Assembly (NCBI RefSeq): GCF_051020765.1
Contig: NC_134935.1
Coordinates: forward strand, 15,625,579-15,689,578
Reading direction: 5' to 3'
DNA length: 64,000 bases
Origin: Lasioglossum baleicum
Lineage: Eukaryota > Arthropoda > Insecta > Hymenoptera > Halictidae
Part shown: piece by piece, positions 37,253 through 48,377 of the stretch
How positions within the stretch are numbered: the stretch's first letter is position 1
Layout of the letters: every line of letters begins with the position of its first letter
Translations under genes and position numbers: made by a program
The notes under the pieces: generated by a model
The model's database searches: none
The model's input: only the letters and a program-made list of their open reading frames with translations
Told to the model about the DNA's origin: nothing

Positions 37253-38090
37253 TATTTATCGGCAACATTTTTTTTACAGTTCTCTAAAATCCTTTGGTAG
37301 AACAATTTTCAATTTGAATTTTCTACTGGGCTTCTTGTGTCTCCTGAATTAAATCAAACTTATCCCTTGACTTGCTGGATTTTACTATTATTTTCAAAGA
37401 TGTTTATTAGCGCGCTAACTACGCGCGTCAGGCAACAATGTCCGAGGGTATTTTGATAGCCAGTCCTTTGGGATATCATCGAGGGGCAGTAATACACCAC
37501 AGTATCGCTCCACAGAGATTTCGTATGCCGTTAACTAACCCCTGCGAACGCCACCGTCGCCCTTATTCGAGGTGACGTCGATGACCGGCGTTAACGAGGC
37601 GTCCAGCTGGTCTGCTTCGAAGCATTGTACACTTCATTGTGGTGGTCTACATATTAGCCTGGTCCGTGGACACCTGCTTGCAACGGTAACAGGGAATTGG
37701 GAAACGATCGGGTCGAGAAATGAGAATTAGTAGAATCTGAAATTTTATAGAACACTGAGCAAGGGGTTGTAGAACCTAGTTCTATCTTCCATGAAGACAA
37801 TCTAAATCAGAGAATCATGAATATGTAATAGACACAGAACAACATCGAAAATTAATATTTCCGCAGCAACCAGCCGCAGTCTATAAATAACAAAGAAACT
37901 CTCGCGAACCTGGTCACGAAATAAATTGAACAGCAAGGGCACGAAGACACGACCCGCTGGCGTAGAATAAAAAAGTCATGGACACTGAGTTAACCATACC
38001 TCGCACGCAAAGGGAGTAAGCAAACTGTGTAGGTATACATGTGTGCTTCTTCTTCTGCGTATCTTCCTCTGTTTAAATACTCACTTGCCC
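37253..38090. other. Spacer, no feature seen
   Basis: A moderately GC-rich block lies at 37410-37720; the rest is AT-rich. I see no gene, RNA or repeat. Confidence 0.35.
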
Positions 38091-38690
38091 GCGGATTTTG
38101 AAAAACTTTGAAGGGTGTCCCAAAAATTTGTTTGAAGGGGGGCCTTTCGCGAAAATGTTTACCGCGGCCTCGTTAAGGAATTATTCAGAAAAAACACGGG
38201 CCAATCACCGCACGGCACTGGCGTTGGCCGTGTTAGAATCCGTCTATAATACTCGCGCTCTGATTGGTCCGCGTGTTTCGTTGATAACTCCGTAACAAGG
38301 CCGCGGAGAAAAATTTCGCCAAGGACAAAGTTACTTCAAATGTCATAGTTAACATCGTTATTATTAATAATATTATTATACGCAAGCGAATACAGTGATG
38401 GCTGTGAAATTGCGCGTCTTCAAAGTTTGTAACGTGCGAGAAAGAACTGTAAGCAGGCCGTGGGCCGAGTTCGACGAATCCGGCGTTTGAGCCTGAGTGT
38501 TGTGTGTGCGGCCGCAGGTGTTCGGTCGAGGCGTCCGAGGCGCGTATTGGTCGGGCGAAGTCGGTCGTAGCCGGTCGTAGCCGGTGGGTAGTAGTCTGTC
38601 GTTGGCCGACTAGGCAACAGTAGCGTAAAAATAAAGATTGTTCTTACACAGTTCCTCTACGGATTCCTTCCAGAGTTTTTTTTATTTAAG
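38091..38690 (+). other. Promoter- or LTR-like block
   Basis: Inverted CCAAT boxes (CCAATCACCG near 38202 and TGATTGGTCC near 38262) flank TATAATACTCGCGC near 38246. A GC-rich stretch and AATAAAGATTGTTCTTACAC (38629) follow. This is the order expected of a promoter with a downstream poly(A) signal, as in a solo LTR. No terminal TG...CA with a target duplication and no second copy could be found in the window, so the call is tentative. Confidence 0.25.
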
Positions 38691-39394
38691 TAATCCAGTC
38701 ATTTATTGGTTCTTATTGAACAATGGCATTAATATCCGTCACAGCCACTTGCAAAACGGTGCCCAAAAGTAGTACTCAAAAATGTAGCAATTCGCGCACA
38801 GTGCAGCGCAACGAGCGCAAGCCAACGTTGGCGACTGCAGGGAGGATCGATGCGAATTCAAAGTTGGATGGAAGCGTGCGCGGACAGGAGGAGCGGAAGA
38901 AGGATTTATCGCGTTACTTCGCCGGTGTTCTGCCGTGGAAAGTTTCGCGGATCCGCGGCGAATGATTAAAATTTCTTGCCGGCGGCTGGAAAATTGGAGA
39001 CTGCTCTCGCGAGTCGCGAGAGGGTCGCGAACAGTTTTCGCAAGTCGTTGCGAGGAGAGGAGTCGCCGCGTGTATCCAATTACGTCGACGAGGAGCACGC
39101 GGGTCCCGTGGAAGCACGCGCGGGCAACGATACCCGCTCCGAGCCCGCCCGAGCCCGCGCCAAACCCGTAGCCCGGTTGCAATTGACAGAACGTTTCCGT
39201 GCTGCGTGACAGACGGTGATTAACGACCCGTCTGTTTTCCGAATGAACATGTACGCCCGGCTAACCGTTACCTTCCTGCCTCGCGAGCTCGGTTATTTGC
39301 TCGGCCCGAGACACACCCGACGAGACCGAACGAGACACGACGAGACGCTGCTAAATTTCCGCCCCGCGACCCGCTCTGAGATCCGCTTTCGACT
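38691..39394. other. GC-rich island
   Basis: The CpG-rich block 38790-39380 has overlapping frames on both strands (up to 147 codons, minus). None has a recognisable domain. No gene is called. Confidence 0.35.
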
Positions 39395-39510
39395 TTATTC
39401 TTCGCCTTTGCTGGCCTTCGGAAGATTTTATTCGCCTTTATTGACCTTGAGAAGGTTTCATTCACCTTTATTGACCTAGAGAAGGTCGTATTCACTTCTA
39501 GTTTTCTTAA
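39395..39510 (+). repeat. Minisatellite, about 33-bp unit (left part)
   Basis: CGCCTTTATTGACCTTGAGA and relatives (CACCTTTATTGACCTAGAGA, CGCCTTTGCTGGCCTTCGGA) recur about every 33 bp. The array is interrupted at 39507-39510 (TTAA) by the inverted-repeat element and resumes at 39828-39895. Confidence 0.75.
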
Positions 39511-39823
39511 GAGGGTAGACTCTCGTTTCCAGGACTGCAAGGGTGCGAGATGCGCACTTTGCATTTCTCGATAATGCAAAGATGGAGTTTTTCAGTAGTC
39601 AGAAGCGCTAGATAAAAGACCAATCTAGGCCGCAATCGCCCTCAATAATCCTATTTTTAAGTTTACGAGGCGTAATTTGCATTATTTGGAAGCATAAAGC
39701 CGAATAAATCTTTATCTAGCGATTTGCACTACTGAAAAACACCATGTTTGCTTTCCATTCGATTATCGAGAAATGAGAAGGCGCAGCAGGCACCCTTGCA
39801 ATGCTAGAAACAAGTCTACCCCC
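39511..39823. mobile_element. piggyBac-like MITE (313 bp) with TTAA duplication
   Basis: It is flanked by TTAA at 39507-39510 and 39824-39827. The ends are GAGGGTAGACT and, as reverse complement, GGGGGTAGACT. The inverted repeats extend about 110 bp with mismatches (TGCAAGGGTGC, ATTTCTCGATAAT, TTTTTCAGTAGT and CGCTAGATAAA occur in both arms). TTAA targets are characteristic of piggyBac. No transposase is present. Confidence 0.85.
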
Positions 39824-39827
39824 TTAA

Positions 39828-39895
39828 GAAGACTTTACTCGCCTTTATTGACCTTCAGACGATCTTATAACCTTTATCGCCCTACAAAAATCACC
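39828..39895 (+). repeat. Minisatellite (right part)
   Basis: TCGCCTTTATTGACCTTCAG and ACCTTTATCGCCCTAC continue the 33-bp repeat seen at 39395-39510. Removing the intervening element and one TTAA joins the two parts. Confidence 0.65.
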
Positions 39896-40712
39896 TTAAA
39901 AGTGCTACAGAAACCCCTCGAACACCACAGCACATGAAATACCGCCCAATTATACCCGTAACTACCCTAAACACGAATCCACCGACTTCCCAACTCGAAC
40001 AATCCCTAAAAGGCAGCATCCTCGCTCGGTTCGAGTTCCAAAGCAGATGTCTATCCCCTGAAAGACATCGGCTGAAGAGTCTCCGGCTCGCGTCGAACCC
40101 TAAGAAGAATCCTCGCGCGAATTCCAGGGTTCTATAGAAAGTTCCGTCGCCGGCAGACGTCGAATCGCACGCCGCGGCCTTCCGATTCAATTTCCCGGCT
40201 TGCCGAGGCAACCTTCGCCGGAAAGAATCCGGGACGCTTCTGACATTTAACACGGGAGCCGGCGTTTTTCGAGGGTGGCTTTGCACCGGCGGACAAAGGG
40301 ACCCGGCTTGATGTGTTTGATCAGGGATCGAAGGTCGGCCGCCTTTGTGGAAGCTCTCTGTTCGATCAAATCGTGCGGGCTTCCTATCCGACGGCGCACT
40401 GTGCGTTGACACAATGGACGAAAATCAAAAAATCAACTTTCACGTTGGTTTTTAAAACCTTCGCGAAAGTGTCCCCAGATATCTGTAACAAAAGTAACTC
40501 GTGATATTGAAATCAATGATTTTTGATGATGAAATTTTCAGTTTAATTTTCAATACAGGCCCACATAAAGAATTTTTTAAACAACTTTGAGTGTTTCCTC
40601 TGCAATCCCGGCAAATTGTAATTAAAAAGAAATTTTTTAAATCCTGTGGTCCAATGTTTAAAAAGTTATCGTCTTTTTAAGACGATATAGCTGAGGTCCA
40701 TCCTAATCCCCA
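39896..40712. other. GC-rich island then AT-rich spacer
   Basis: Positions 39930-40420 are GC-rich, with a 173-codon minus frame (39891-40412) that shows no domain. Positions 40500-40700 are AT-rich. No gene is called. Confidence 0.35.
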
Positions 40713-41165
40713 CTCTTCCACGGTCACGTGATGCGCTTCGTATCTGTCGCGCACGTGTCCAGCGTTAGGCTGCGCTCACAGTGGCTCCGATATCGGCCAA
40801 TTCGGCCGACGTCCGACGCATCTGTCTCTTTTTCCGAGCGACACAGCAAAAGAGACACAGCACCTCTGGAAATACTCCATGTGCTCTGTAAACTGTGTGG
40901 TGCCCAAAGTGGTTCGGAACCCACCTTATAAAAACTGTAGGTCCCGTCGCGAAATAACTCCTGAATAGAAGTTCACAAAGCGACGTAAAATAAGTTGAAA
41001 AAAAAAGCGACACAACGTCGGACGTCGGCCGAATTGGCCGATATCGGAGCCACTGTGAGCGCAGCCTTACGCGTCACGTGACTAATCTGGTAATGACAGA
41101 GAGAGGGGGTAACCGTACTCCCCTCAATTTCCCCGGCCTAGCGACACCGTATCTGTCTACAATGT
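40713..41165 (+). repeat. Older dispersed repeat, split by a MITE
   Basis: The sequence on both sides of the Harbinger-like element (CGTATCTGTCG on the left, GTCACGTGACTAATCTGG and CAGAGAGAGGGGGTAAC on the right) is a relative of 50172-50250. In that copy the same words are contiguous (CGTATCTGTCG, GTCACGTGACTGATCCAG, CAGAGAGGGGGTAAC). This marks a dispersed repeat of unknown class. Confidence 0.6.
40768..41066. mobile_element. PIF/Harbinger-like MITE (299 bp)
   Basis: It has perfect 51-bp terminal inverted repeats starting GGCTGCGCTCACAGTGGCTC, flanked by TTA on both sides (40765-40767 and 41067-41069). A three-base TTA or TNA target duplication with GGC-type ends fits PIF/Harbinger. The roughly 200-bp interior has no transposase. 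The perfect arms suggest a fairly recent insertion. Confidence 0.85.
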
Positions 41166-43065
41166 ATTCCACGAAACTTTTCGCCTCGGAACTTGATCAG
41201 AGTTAGCGGCGATGGCGACGCTCCGAGCCGATTACACGCGAAACCACGTAATCTTGGCTCGAGTTCCGGGCCCCCGTCGATTCGCAAATAACATCCTAAC
41301 TACCCGCACATGAAACGAGCCAAGTCGCGCCGCGCGTCGCGTCTCTTCGAACTGCAGGTTACCGTCGCGTCGCGCCGGTTAACGAGCATGTTTCGTTCCC
41401 CGGGAAATACTGTGTCGCAGAAATCGCGTTAGTCGAGGCGCTGATCTAATCGAAAGAACAGAATGAGGTTCTACATCTCTGTCTTAAACGGTTTTTATTT
41501 TTTTTTCTAAGAATTGTGCAAGTATTTTGTGTTCCACAAAAATATGAAACGGAAATCACATTGTTTATTGGACGATCAAATATTGTTTGCAATCATCTAC
41601 AGGTCTCTCTTCACAGTCAAAAGGATGAAAAGAAAAACGATTTTAATTACGAACTTGAGAGAAAATAAATTATACAAAAATTTTTGACAGTCGAGTTAAT
41701 TTGGTTTTATTAATGGGTACACCCCAAACAGTGTTAGCCCAATTAGTCCATTTAATACTTTGATCTAACTAAATTCTCAGTATTTATGGGACGACCTGTT
41801 TGCACTGATGTGATACTTCGATTTAACTAGCGATTGAAGTCTACTTTGCCGATTCCGCGGGCGGAAAACGCGGACGGAAAGTGAACGGGGATCGTTTGAA
41901 CTTTAATTGGCCGACGTCGGATTAGCAATCGTTGCGCTAATCACGGACCAGCGGATTATAAACGATCCGGGATCACACGGTGAGCTCAGGTCGTTCCCCA
42001 TTGGCACCAGGAGTTAGTCTACCGCGTGTCCCGGCTTTAGAGGGCCTCGTTTCACTAGGAGATTCGATTCAAGTTGGACAAAAGCCGGGAAATTAAATGG
42101 CCTGTTCGGCGATGCTTACGGAATCGAATTCCAATTACGCCGATGGCTCTGTGCAAAGACTCGTTTTTCTGCTCCTCGACTAGGCTGCAGGACTGACGCG
42201 ACGCTGAATGCGTACCAACACGGCTCGGCGGTGCCCTTACCAGTCAGAGAAACGCTGAAAATTATTTAACTGTAAACACGCATAACTTTTGAACTAGTGG
42301 ATTGCTAACATGAAGCTACAATTCTAAAATAAAATTGTAAAACCAGTCATTTTTATTGGTGTGGTAGTTCTAGTGTTAACCTGAACGTATGAGATAATGC
42401 ATTTAGAATTAATATGTAGACTATTATGCTATTAAACACACAAATTCGTCCTATTACTTCTCAATCATTTAATAATCCGACCTGCTGTCGCACAGTTTTA
42501 TCTTCTTGTAGAGTATTCCGGGGATGTGAGGGGGGTTGCGGGGTGTTTGATAAATTTTCCCATTTCGAATCGCGTCCCCGTAGTTCTTAAATCCCCTGTC
42601 CAGACCGTGGTCGTGTTTCTTCGTTCGGTTCGCCGCTGAAAATTCGAACAGCCCCGTGCAGGATCTAAGAGAGGGTGCGAAAGGGGCTGTAAAAGGGGCG
42701 GAGCAAAGGAACAAGAAAGCTCACGAGCGAAATGGGAAACGGGGAAATTGGATCGCGAACCGTATCGTCGGATTTAGCGGGTTATAGGAAGCGAACCAGG
42801 ACCTCGCGTCGATTTTGGGTTAGCTACGGGGTCCCGGGATTCCCGATTATTTATCGCTGACGCATTACGCAGCCGAAAATTGCACGCACGCCGAAATTAT
42901 TTCCTCTTTTGTCTTCCGTGCACCTCGTATCCTGTCCTCGATGCTCTGCGAATTATGACAAAAAGCTGAAACATGTAAATGCACCGGCTGCCGCCAGGGG
43001 TGGGGGGATGAATTATTGATGGACTTTTCACCATAAAACATGCAGAGAGCTCGCTTATGTGTGAA
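41166..43065. other. GC-rich islands, no gene seen
   Basis: GC-rich stretches lie at 41200-41470, 41840-42240 and 42530-43020; AT-rich DNA lies between them. I see nothing beyond short chance frames. Confidence 0.35.
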
Positions 43066-43068
43066 CAT

Positions 43069-43770
43069 AAAGGATTTTCATAGAGAGCCTTTCATGTAGA
43101 AATTTACCTTTTGTTTCGATCCATTTGTGGCTTGGAGCCTTCCCACAATGCATTTTTCTTAATTATTGTAGGATCAAATTCCCATCAAATATCTCTTAAA
43201 TTATTAATTTTTCGACATACAGACGTGAATACTTTTTCAGTGAGCACAAAGGATTTTCATAGAGAGCCTTTCATGCAGTTTACCTTTTGTCTCGATCCAT
43301 TTTTGGCTTGGTAGTGTTCCCACAATGCATTTTTCTTAATTATTGTAGGATCAAATTTCCATCAAATATCTCATAAATTATTAATTTTTCGACATACAGA
43401 CGTGAATACTTTTTCAGTGAGCACAAAGGATTTTCATAGAGAGCCTTTCATGCAGTTTACCTTTTGTCTCGATCCATTTTTGGCTTGGTAGTGTTCCCAC
43501 AATGCATTTTTCTTAATTATTGTAGAGAATCAAATTTCCATCAAATATCTCTTAAATTATTAATTTTTCGACATACAAACGTGAATACTTTTTCAGTGAG
43601 CACAAAGGATTTTCATAGAGAGCCTTTCATGCAGTTTACCTTTTGTCTCGATCCATTTTTGGCTTTGTAGCCTTCCCACAATGCATTTTTCTTAATTATT
43701 GTAGAATCAAATTCCCATCAAATGTCTCTTTAATTATTAATTTTTCGACATACACACGTGAATACCTTTT
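43069..43770 (+). repeat. Tandem array, period 177-179 bp
   Basis: AAAGGATTTTCATAGAGAGC starts at 43069, 43248, 43425 and 43604 (spacings 179, 177, 179). The units are more than 90 percent alike and include TTTTGTCTCGATCCATTTTT and AATTTTTCGACATACAGACG. The three similar short plus-strand frames here are produced by the repeat. Confidence 0.92.
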
Positions 43771-44915
43771 CATAGATGATGGCAGGCTGCATCGAATAGG
43801 GCATAGAAAAAAAATGTTTCTATTAAAAAAAATCGAGGTGTCCTTGGAATCTCCGAAACTCTTCGACCCGTAAAAAAATTGTTCCTGCCATATTGTAGTC
43901 CTCTTTATACCGGAAAACTTTGATTGATAAAGGTTTTTTCATATCTTGGAAATGTACTGGACCATCCTGTATAATGCACCTGCAATTGTGTGCATTTCAA
44001 AGTAATGTCCGGTTAGAGAACTAATTTTTGGAATTATACTAAGAGTAGCAAGCTCTAAATGTTTTATGAAGAGCTCTCCAACAACTGCATGTCGGGTCCG
44101 AGGATTGCGTAAAAGACAATTGAAAGCGTCTCGAGGGCGATTCAAACATGAATATGTAAGACGCAATGTGGAGAGGCGAGAGATGGGGTCGGATAAGAAA
44201 AGGCCGGTATCTATGGAAATGGCGAGGAATAACGGGAAACGTCAACAGGGGAAATACGAGCCGAGTAATAAGAGTTGCGAGAGATAGCGCATCCCCGCGG
44301 AAACTCGTTTTCACCGCGCGGAGAAACGGAGGAGCGCCGGAAAACCCCGGGAAAACGTGGCCCGGAAGCGATGCCATGGAAAACAACAGGCCGCGGTGCA
44401 ACGATATTCCGCGCCGGGGTGAAAAATCGAATGGGGATTCGGCCGCTTTGAATTTATATTTCAATTTGCCGGGGAATCGAAAATCTCCCGTCGAAACCGG
44501 CACGCGGGGAAAAATCAGTGACGCGAAACCCGTCGATAGGCTCGACAGCCGTTCCCTTTTTCCCCTGTTTTCCCCGGGCTCTCATCCTGTCTCTTCAGCG
44601 GTTCGAAATCATTTCTGAAACCAGACAAGCTTGTTTCACTAGGATTTCGCTCTGCGCGGCCGTTTTGTTAGAAGTATTCAACGTGAGCAAAAAAACGCGG
44701 CAAATGGAATGGGAATTCCGTTTTTTGGCTTCAGGAATGACCGAGGAATTTTTTCCGAAGTACTGGGAACCAATTGTTAACATCGTTGTCCATTACTGAC
44801 AATTTTTTAATATGTTTTTTACGGAGCACTTTTGCAGACTTGATTTCATCCTCCACTTCGAACGAAATGAATACAGAAAAAATGGGAAAAGACAAACGGA
44901 ATGTGGACATTTCGG
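43771..44915. other. GC-rich island, no gene called
   Basis: Positions 44080-44620 are GC-rich, with opposed frames of 154 (minus) and 150 (plus) codons covering the same bases. Neither has a motif. The flanks are AT-rich. Confidence 0.35.
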
Positions 44916-44917
44916 TT

Positions 44918-45330
44918 TATGAAAATTTGTGAAACTTCTTTTGGAGATTCTTACACCTGTGGACCAGATTTTAACGTACATAACGTACCCCTATAATTTT
45001 TTTATAAGACTCGGTAGCAAATCTCTGGCCCTCTTCAAACCTGGAAACATGGAAAATCAGAAAAACATGATTGGTATTCAGGTTTCCCATTTGCGAAAAA
45101 TCGTGAAATTTTAACCAGAGGTTCTCCAATCTGTGGACCACTTTGTGACGCGCGCGAAAATTGTCATAATTACTGCAGCATGTTCTAAAAAATCCTGTCA
45201 TCGATATCGTCACCTTTCAATTTTGAAAAAAATCCATTGTCCAGAATCCATTTTCGAAAAATTGTGAAATTTCACCCAGAGATTTCCAAACCCATGGACC
45301 AAATTTTGCCAAGCTTAAAAATTGCCAAAA
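44918..45330 (+). repeat. Diverged tandem repeat, period about 161-172 bp
   Basis: Three units share GAAAATTTGTGAAAC or GCGAAAAATCGTGAAATTTT, then CAGAGGTTCTCCAATCTGTG or a relative, then GGACCAxxTTTxG. They fall near 44920, 45092 and 45254. The units are only about 70 percent alike. Confidence 0.65.
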
Positions 45331-46004
45331 ATCGCCCAATATTTTTAAACAATCCTTAAGTCCCAAAGAAATAAAAGTCTTCGTCTCACTTCGTCTCATT
45401 ATATTTTCTTACAAACAATGAAATTAAGTTAATCTCCACACACACGATTAAAGAGTCTCTCTCAGTTAATTTAAAAGCAAACGAAGCGTGCAACAACCCT
45501 CCTTCACCGTCATCAACTAATTCTCTTCATTGAAAAAACGATCTCACGGGAGGTAAAAGGTAGAAAAGCGTCGGAAGTACTCGTCGAGATCGATTTTTCC
45601 AATAGACATCGACCTTGCCCGTTACTCTAATGTCCGATCGATCGGTCGCGCGCTATTAATCGGCTCGCAGGGGTCGTCGAGCGAGGTATCGATCCCTCGA
45701 AAAGTAAAAGGCACTTAGCTTCGCGAGCCAAGCGCAATTACTCCTCTAGCCCGACTCAGAACTCGCGATCACGAACTTTCGCGTGCAATTAAAGTGGCTG
45801 GTAACTCTGTTCCGCGAGTTTTGCAAGGAACCCGTTGTTATCCCTCCCACACGTCCCCCTCCCCCAGGGAACTGACTTTTTCCGACTGGACGAAATTCTT
45901 CGCTCTGTGGAGCCGGACTCCTTAACCCGATCTCGTTGTTTAATCCGCGAACTGCGGCGAAACTTCAGAATTCGCGGTTGTTCTCCAATTCTCCATCTTT
46001 CAAA
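45331..46004. other. GC-rich island, no gene seen
   Basis: Positions 45540-46000 are GC-rich with short opposed frames. No RNA or repeat is recognised. Confidence 0.35.
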
Positions 46005-46420
46005 CATTCTTTTTTATCGTTGTTGTTGGAGCGCGGATTTTTCAAAACTATAGCAGGCTGCGGCTGAAACTTCTTTGTGCCGACAATTGTTTTCATGGGC
46101 TGGAAGTATTCTGATCAAACTGTGAATGAATACAGACAAATTTTTATTTTGCATAATGATCCGCAGTCTGATTATACGTATACTTAAATTGTTTTACTGC
46201 ATGTTTTATGCATATTTTTTATCGTTGTTGTTTGACTATCAATTTTTAAAAAAATATGGGAGCTTTAGCTGAACATAAATTTCTTTGTTTCAACCATTGT
46301 TTTAATGAGTTGGGAGTATTTGTATGAAAATGTGGATTTGATGTTTTTATTAGTTTCAAAAGGCTCTTGAAATCAATGCAAACAATTTTTATTTTGCAAA
46401 ATGATCCACAGATTATAACA
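46005..46420 (+). repeat. Direct duplication carrying the end of the GACTGCGGATC family
   Basis: TTTTTATCGTTGTTGTTGGA (about 46012) and TTTTTTATCGTTGTTGTTTG (about 46213) begin two diverged copies. Both end in ACAATTTTTATTTTGCA and then ATGATCCGCAGTC or ATGATCCACAGAT. The duplicated segment thus includes one terminus of the dispersed MITE. Confidence 0.7.
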
Positions 46421-47090
46421 TTAAGGGTTGTTGCCACCCTACGATGTAAAAATAAAAACTACGCTGCGAATATGGTTGAAAAGTGGCATGTACATCACAG
46501 TTGTACAAACCTAGAAAAAGAAAATTAGTTCCTTTCTTTTTGAGCGTGCCTCATACATGACCAAGGAAGATGGCGGTGTATCGAAGGCGTCGAACCGCAA
46601 AGGACTAAATCGAGGGGAAGGGTCCATTTTCAATTATCGATTGCCGGTGGCAGAGGTTACGACGAGACGCGAGAACGGTTTACGGTCGACGGGAAACGCG
46701 ATCAACAGCCCGGGAGTTATGGTTTTCGCGTTACCAACGGCCAAGTGGCTCGCAGAGCCATCCTCGCTGTTGAAGAGACTCGTAAACCGCGATACATCGC
46801 ATCCAGCTACGGTGTACCCTCGCCGAGATAACCTGGAAACCGGTAACGAAGTCCCTCCATAGAACAGTCCGCGTATCGTACGTTGTCGACACGATCCTAT
46901 GGTTACGTATAATTGTCCTACGACGACTTGCCTTTTGTTCGACGAAATTAACAGTTCGGTCAATTTGACTCCATTGTTCTTGGAGTCGTAGCATCGACTA
47001 ATGTTGGTCAATTGCTTTGCACTTTTGTTATGTGCTGGAATAAATGTTAAAAAGAAATAAAGGCGAGATGCAGAATATTTCTTAGGTTTT
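46421..47090. other. Spacer with a GC-rich island
   Basis: Positions 46560-46910 are GC-rich. The overlapping frames at 46557-46862 (plus) and 46634-47140 (minus) show no domain. Nothing else is seen. Confidence 0.35.
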
Positions 47091-47590
47091 ATTAGTACTG
47101 CGGATTTTATGCAAAATAAAAATGGTTTCCCCAATTGCAAGGAAGAGGAGCCTCGTAGACATTAATATTCACGAATATTTTAATTTTTCTTAAATTGCAA
47201 TCACTAATTCTTGTCACAAATGCTTAAATTTTTATTCTGATATTTTATTTAGATTTTATTAGTATACTGCGGAATTTATGCAAAATAAAAATGGTTCCTC
47301 AATTGCAAGGAAGAGGAGCCTCGTAGACATTAATATTCACGAATATTTTAATTTTTCTTAAATTGCAATCACTAATTCTTGTCACAAATGCTTAAATTTT
47401 TATTCTGATATTTTATTTAGATTTTATTAGTATACTGCGGAATTTATGCAAAATAAAAATGGTTTCCCCAATTGCAAGGAAGAGGAGCCTCGTAGACATT
47501 AAAATCTAAAATATTTTTAATTTTTCTTAAATTGTGCATTCTCTAATTTTTGTCACAAATGCCCTTTTTATCTGATATTTTACTTGACTC
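47091..47590 (+). repeat. Tandem array derived from the GACTGCGGATC MITE (167-168 bp)
   Basis: ATTAGTA followed by CTGCGG starts at 47091, 47258 and 47426 (spacings 167 and 168 bp). Each unit begins with a MITE-like end (TACTGCGGAxTTTATGCAAA) and then has TTGCAAGGAAGAGGAGCCTC. The first two units are almost identical; the third diverges in its second half. Here a dispersed element has become a local tandem array. Confidence 0.85.
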
Positions 47591-48377
47591 AAAACAACAC
47601 TTTTTTCAGTTTCGTACCCAATTTAAAAAATTAATTTTACTACCAGCCACAGTTTATAAACAAATACAGCGTTCTAAAGTAGTTTTATTGTACCTAGTAT
47701 TCAAAGGGATGAGAAAGATAAATTAAAAAATGTCTATTTAAAAATGAATGAGTCGGACGTTTTAAAAAATTGGAAGGGGAGATCTTGGTTCCGTTACTGA
47801 TCTATAGATCCTCGGTTAGATCCTCGACTCCAGATCTCAATAATTGTATCGCGAGCCATGCAACACGTGGCGCCCCGTTTCTCAAGCGATACACACACCG
47901 GGATCTCTATACGAGCGGCTATTAACCGAAATTTGTGGCGGTGCCATAACTATCACGACTTGGATATTGTAATAGTTGTATCAGCGCTCTCTCTCTCCCT
48001 CTGGCCGGCGTTATCTGCATTTCTCCGGCGGAAATAGTAACGCGGCGTAGTAGCTCGTGTAACTTCGCTGCAACTGATGCGGTTTGTTGCATCGGAATTA
48101 CGTTTCACCGTGCATTTCGTTGCCCGATGTCGGGACAGCTACTGTATTTCACCAGGGGAAATAGTTGTGTTCCTGTTCTCGATAAATTCCCAGTGAAACA
48201 CCTCGATTACGATTCGAAACTACCGCCGAACCCTATAAAAATGCCATCAACGCTGACCCCACGTTAATTCGCCAATCCCTCTTCGCAAATTATTATTTCG
48301 TCTTATGTATTCGGATAAATATTTGTACGAATCATTTTTCAAATTGTATGTCTGACAGCAATTTTTACTGTAAAATT
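47591..48377. other. AT-rich spacer and GC-rich island
   Basis: Positions 47800-48260 are GC-richer, with a CT-rich run near 47985. No gene is recognised. Confidence 0.35.

Noticed and set aside
43111..43873. Three similar short plus-strand proteins
   Set aside because: They are produced by the 177-179-bp tandem array.
44039..44618. Opposed 154- and 150-codon frames
   Set aside because: Two long frames on opposite strands over the same GC-rich bases are expected from a low density of stop codons. Neither has a domain.
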